Shown here: one piece after another, positions 4,703 through 6,792 of the stretch | How the letters are laid out: every line of letters begins with the position of its first letter | Position numbering within the stretch: the first letter of the stretch is position 1 | Source of the DNA: Gammaproteobacteria bacterium | GTDB taxonomy: Bacteria > Pseudomonadota > Gammaproteobacteria > Steroidobacterales > Steroidobacteraceae | Direction of reading: 5' to 3' | DNA length: 6,792 nucleotides | Assembly: GCA_030040235.1 (NCBI GenBank) | Contig: JASHUC010000004.1 | Location: forward strand, 1-6,792 | The notes under the pieces: model-generated | The model's database searches: none | The model's input: only the letters and a program-made list of their open reading frames with translations | Told to the model about the DNA's origin: nothing | Position numbers and translations under genes: made by a program

Positions 4703-6479
4703 GCGCCGGTCCCGCGCCCGCCGCCGCGGGTGCCGAGGGCAAACCGTGCACCAATTTCGTCAGCACCTCGAGATCGATGGGCTTGACGAGGTGTGAATCG
4801 AAGCCCGTCTCGCGCGTGCGGCGCCGGTCGGTCTCCTGACCCCAGCCGGTGAGCGCAACGAGCACGACCTCCTTGCCCCAGGGCTCGCCGCGGATGCGGC
4901 GCGCCACCTCGTACCCGTCGACCTTCGGCAAGCCCAGATCGAGCAGGATGATGTCCGGCCGGAAATCTCGCGCCACCGCGAGCGCGAGCTCGCCGTCGGG
5001 GGCGGTGCGCACCCTGTGGCCCGCCATTTCCATGAGCGCTGCGAGGCTCTCGAGGGCGTCCCGGTTGTCATCGACGATGAGGATGCGGCGGCACACCGGC
5101 GTTGCCCCGGTGCCGGCGGCGCCCTCACCTGCCGCGCTGCCGTTTGCCGGTGCGGCGCGCGGCCTGGTCGCGGAACGGGCCGGGCCGGGGCGACGCGGCA
5201 GGCGTACGGTGAACTCGCTCCCCCGGCCGGGACCTTCGCTCGCCGCGCTGACCGATCCCCCGTGCAACTCGACGAGCCGGCGCACCAGCGCGAGCCCGAT
5301 GCCGAGTCCGCCCCGCCCGCGCTCATCGGCACGCTCGACCTGTGTGAACAGCTCGAAGATCCGCGGCAGCTGATCCGGGGGAATGCCGATACCGCTGTCG
5401 TGCACACGGATCTCCACCCACGCGCCGTCCCGGCGTGCCGCGAGGGTGATCCGGCCGCCGTTGTCGGTGTATTTCGCGGCGTTCGCGAGCACGTTCCCGA
5501 TGGCCTGGGTGAGTCGAGTGAGATCACCCTCGAGACTCACGGTGGTGTCCGGAACGTCGACCTCCAGGTGGTGCTGCTTTTCCGCGAGCAACGGCTGCAC
5601 CGTCTCGACCGCCCCCGCAATCACCGCGCCGAGCTCGAGCGGCTCGCGCGCGACGTTGATCTTGCCGCGCGTGATGCGCGAGACGTCGAGCAGGTCATCC
5701 ACCAGGCGGCTCAAGGAGGCGAGCTGGCGCTCGATCACCTCGCGGGTCCACACGAGCTGCGCGTCCTCCAGGGCCTTGCGCTGCATGATCTCCACGGCGT
5801 TGCGGATGGGCGCGAGCGGATTGCGCAGCTCATGGGCGAGCATGGCGATAAATTCGTCCTTGTGGCGGTCGGCCTCCTTCAGGCGCTGCTCGATGCGCGC
5901 GCGCTCGGCGATCTCGTCCCGTAGCGCGAGATTCGCGGCCGCGAGCTCGGCGTTCGCGCGCTCGAGGTCGCGGCTGTACTGCGCGAGCTCGCGGGTCTTC
6001 TCCGCTTTGAGCTCGGCGTTCGCCTCGGCGAGCTCGGCGTTCGCCTGCTGCAGCTGACTGTTGAGCGACTGCAACTCGCGGCGCTTCAAATGCAGCTCGA
6101 CGAGCACCGAGACCTTGCCGCACAGGATCTCCGGCATCACCGGAACGTGCACGTAATCGACCGCTCCGACCTTGTAGCCCTTCAGCCGGTCGAGCTCGCT
6201 CACGTTCACGGCGGTCACGAAGATGATCGGCGTGCGCTCGAACCGCGGATGCTCGTGGATCAGGCTCGCGGTCTCGAAGCCGTCCATCTCGGGCATGTTC
6301 ACATCGAGCAGGATGACCGCGTAATCGGCGGCCATGAGCTTCTCGAGCGCCTCGCGCCCCGAGCTCGCGCGCACCAGGTTGTGTCCGAGGTCCTCGAGGA
6401 TCGCCTCGTAAGAGGTGAGCCGTGCCGGGTGGTCGTCCACCAGCAGGATATTGACCGTTTCAGACACCTGCTCGGCCAT
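4689..6479 (-). CDS. Soluble hybrid histidine kinase: REC - coiled coil - HisKA - HATPase - REC
   Basis: A 596-residue cytoplasmic phosphorelay protein with no membrane segment or signal peptide. N-terminal receiver (about 9-127): Asp15-Asp16, phosphoacceptor Asp59 (LLDVNMPEMDG), but the usual Lys-Pro is Val-Pro (DYVHVPV, 109-115), so the invariant Lys is absent. A Glu/Ala-rich coiled coil with AEL/ANAEL heptads follows (about 131-206). HisKA carries His216 (AHELRNPLAPI). HATPase_c has the N-box NVLANAAKY (329-337), DSGIGIP (361-367), the F-box region ELFTQV and G2 GRGGLGIGLALV (388-399). An Ala/Gly/Arg/Pro linker (about 428-463) leads to the C-terminal receiver with Asp470-Asp471, Asp514 (LLDLGLP), Thr544 and Lys566, all canonical. 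The receiver-first design means it is likely switched by another kinase, plausibly the product of the gene just upstream. The start is ATG at 6479. It has no clear ribosome site, and GTG at 6467 is an alternative. Confidence 0.94.
   Translation of the reverse strand: MAEQVSETVNILLVDDHPARLTSYEAILEDLGHNLVRASSGREALEKLMAADYAVILLDVNMPEMDGFETASLIHEHPRFERTPIIFVTAVNVSELDRLKGYKVGAVDYVHVPVMPEILCGKVSVLVELHLKRRELQSLNSQLQQANAELAEANAELKAEKTRELAQYSRDLERANAELAAANLALRDEIAERARIEQRLKEADRHKDEFIAMLAHELRNPLAPIRNAVEIMQRKALEDAQLVWTREVIERQLASLSRLVDDLLDVSRITRGKINVAREPLELGAVIAGAVETVQPLLAEKQHHLEVDVPDTTVSLEGDLTRLTQAIGNVLANAAKYTDNGGRITLAARRDGAWVEIRVHDSGIGIPPDQLPRIFELFTQVERADERGRGGLGIGLALVRRLVELHGGSVSAASEGPGRGSEFTVRLPRRPGPARSATRPRAAPANGSAAGEGAAGTGATPVCRRILIVDDNRDALESLAALMEMAGHRVRTAPDGELALAVARDFRPDIILLDLGLPKVDGYEVARRIRGEPWGKEVVLVALTGWGQETDRRRTRETGFDSHLVKPIDLEVLTKLVHGLPSAPAAAGAGPALTPG
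4711..4730. other. GC-only hairpin just past the sensor kinase stop
   Basis: CCCGCG (4711-4716) and CGCGGG (4725-4730) form a perfect 6-bp inverted repeat around an 8-nt loop, beginning 9 bp after the plus-strand kinase stop. No T-tract follows, so it is not a canonical intrinsic terminator. It also encodes part of the Ala/Gly-rich tail of the hybrid kinase, and may simply reflect GC-rich coding. Confidence 0.2.
5943..6046 (-). repeat. Heptad-encoding repeats in the hybrid kinase coiled coil
   Basis: The plus-strand word gagctcggcgttcgc occurs at 5943-5957, 6009-6023 and 6030-6044. The last two copies match over 17 bp and are 21 bp apart, exactly seven codons, so each unit encodes one heptad turn (NAELAEA type). 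The third copy is 66 bp away, three heptads plus one residue, as expected if a one-residue stutter interrupts the helix. It lies in the signalling helix between REC1 and HisKA. Confidence 0.6.
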
Positions 6480-6534
6480 CGTCAGGCGCGGTGCAGTCCC
6501 CGAGGAGCGCCGCCAGGCGCGCTGCGCGTGTGGC
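6480..6534. other. 55-bp spacer between two signalling genes
   Basis: This is the gap between the stop of the upstream receiver-domain gene and the hybrid kinase ATG. It holds a small inverted repeat (gcgcc...ggcgc, 6507-6520), without a T-run, and no clear promoter boxes or strong Shine-Dalgarno sequence. Co-transcription of the two genes is the simplest reading. Confidence 0.4.
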
Positions 6535-6792
6535 TCATCGGTGCAGCCACATGCGAACGAGCGACAGCAACTGCTCGGTGTTCACGGGCTTTGCAACGTA
6601 GTCGGATGCGCCGGCTTCGAGGCACTTCTCCCGGTCGCCCTTCATGGCCTTGGCCGTGAGCGCGATGATCGGCAGCAGGCGGAACTTCGGGTTCTCGCGA
6701 ATGCGCCGGATCGTCTCGTAACCGTCCATCTCGGGCATCATGATGTCCATCAGGACGAGCGACAGCTCCTCCGTAGTCTCGATGAGCTTGAT
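6535..6792 (-). CDS. C-terminal receiver domain of a probable large hybrid sensor kinase (5' part outside window)
   Basis: The 85 visible residues are the end of a receiver domain, open to the window edge. The phosphoacceptor is Asp16 of the visible part ([15 protein letters not shown]). The switch Thr in [16 protein letters not shown] and the Lys in [15 protein letters not shown] follow, and the protein ends with an MWLHR tail. The [17 protein letters not shown] style and this ending are typical, from memory, of the last receiver of long multi-domain hybrid kinases (HAMP repeats, kinase core, one to three REC domains), but a stand-alone receiver protein cannot be excluded. An internal ATG at 6750 is not a credible start because it lies after the phosphoacceptor strand and would cut the domain in half. 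The gene is upstream of, and in line with, the REC-first hybrid kinase, which may receive phosphate or regulation from it. Confidence 0.85.
   Translation of the reverse strand: MKLIETTEELSLVLMDIMMPEMDGYETIRRIRENPKFRLLPIIALTAKAMKGDREKCLEAGASDYVAKPVNTEQLLSLVRMWLHR

Noticed and set aside
5101..5190. Ala/Gly/Arg-rich stretch of the hybrid kinase as a possible frameshift or insertion
   Set aside because: The frame stays open and intact receiver and HATPase motifs flank it on each side, so it is an ordinary flexible interdomain linker.
5016..5924. Long plus-strand open frame (302 codons) antisense to the hybrid kinase
   Set aside because: It covers the HATPase and HisKA coding region of a clear gene. 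Its product is low-complexity His/Arg/Leu-rich and has no family signature.
6507..6520. Inverted repeat gcgcc/ggcgc as a terminator between the receiver gene and the hybrid kinase
   Set aside because: The 5-bp stem is short and no T-tract follows on the minus strand. Such repeats are common by chance at this GC content.

Overview
The window is GC-rich, gene-dense DNA with almost no intergenic space. It is most likely from a gammaproteobacterium, perhaps a Xanthomonadales, Steroidobacterales or Nevskiales-type lineage. That placement is inference from gene content, high GC third positions and protein flavour (Hsp33, MtgA, PrmC, CusR/QseB-like regulator), not from a marker gene. Eight protein-coding genes are supported, two of them cut by the window edges. 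I see no tRNA, rRNA, CRISPR array, insertion sequence or phage gene.

Left part (1-2290), housekeeping: the 3' part of hslO (redox chaperone Hsp33, plus strand) converges on a minus-strand pair, prmC then mtgA. PrmC methylates release factors and MtgA polymerises peptidoglycan glycan strands. mtgA starts 2 bp after the prmC stop, so the two look translationally linked. The hslO and mtgA stop codons lie 5 bp apart, on a near-perfect 17-bp tandem duplication.

Middle (2305-4702), plus strand: a short two-helix membrane protein ORF starts only 14 bp from the prmC start in the opposite direction. It ends abruptly and is followed 9 bp later by an OmpR-family response regulator, whose gene overlaps the following HAMP-type membrane sensor kinase by 20 bp. 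The regulator and kinase form a classical two-component pair. The membrane ORF looks like the 5' remnant of a longer gene and may now carry the promoter for the pair.

Right part (4689-6792), minus strand: a soluble hybrid kinase (REC - coiled coil - HisKA - HATPase - REC) lies downstream of the 3' end of another gene ending in a REC domain, which is probably a larger hybrid kinase. This second signalling cluster meets the first tail to tail, the two kinase genes overlapping by 14 bp. The clusters are therefore adjacent but separately transcribed, and the sequence does not show that they talk to each other.

No clearly new system is evident. The points most worth a second look are the truncated membrane gene in front of the two-component pair, non-consensus residues in two signalling domains (Ala at H+4 of the sensor kinase, no Lys in REC1 of the hybrid kinase), the overlapping convergent kinase genes, and the tandem duplication spanning two stop codons.
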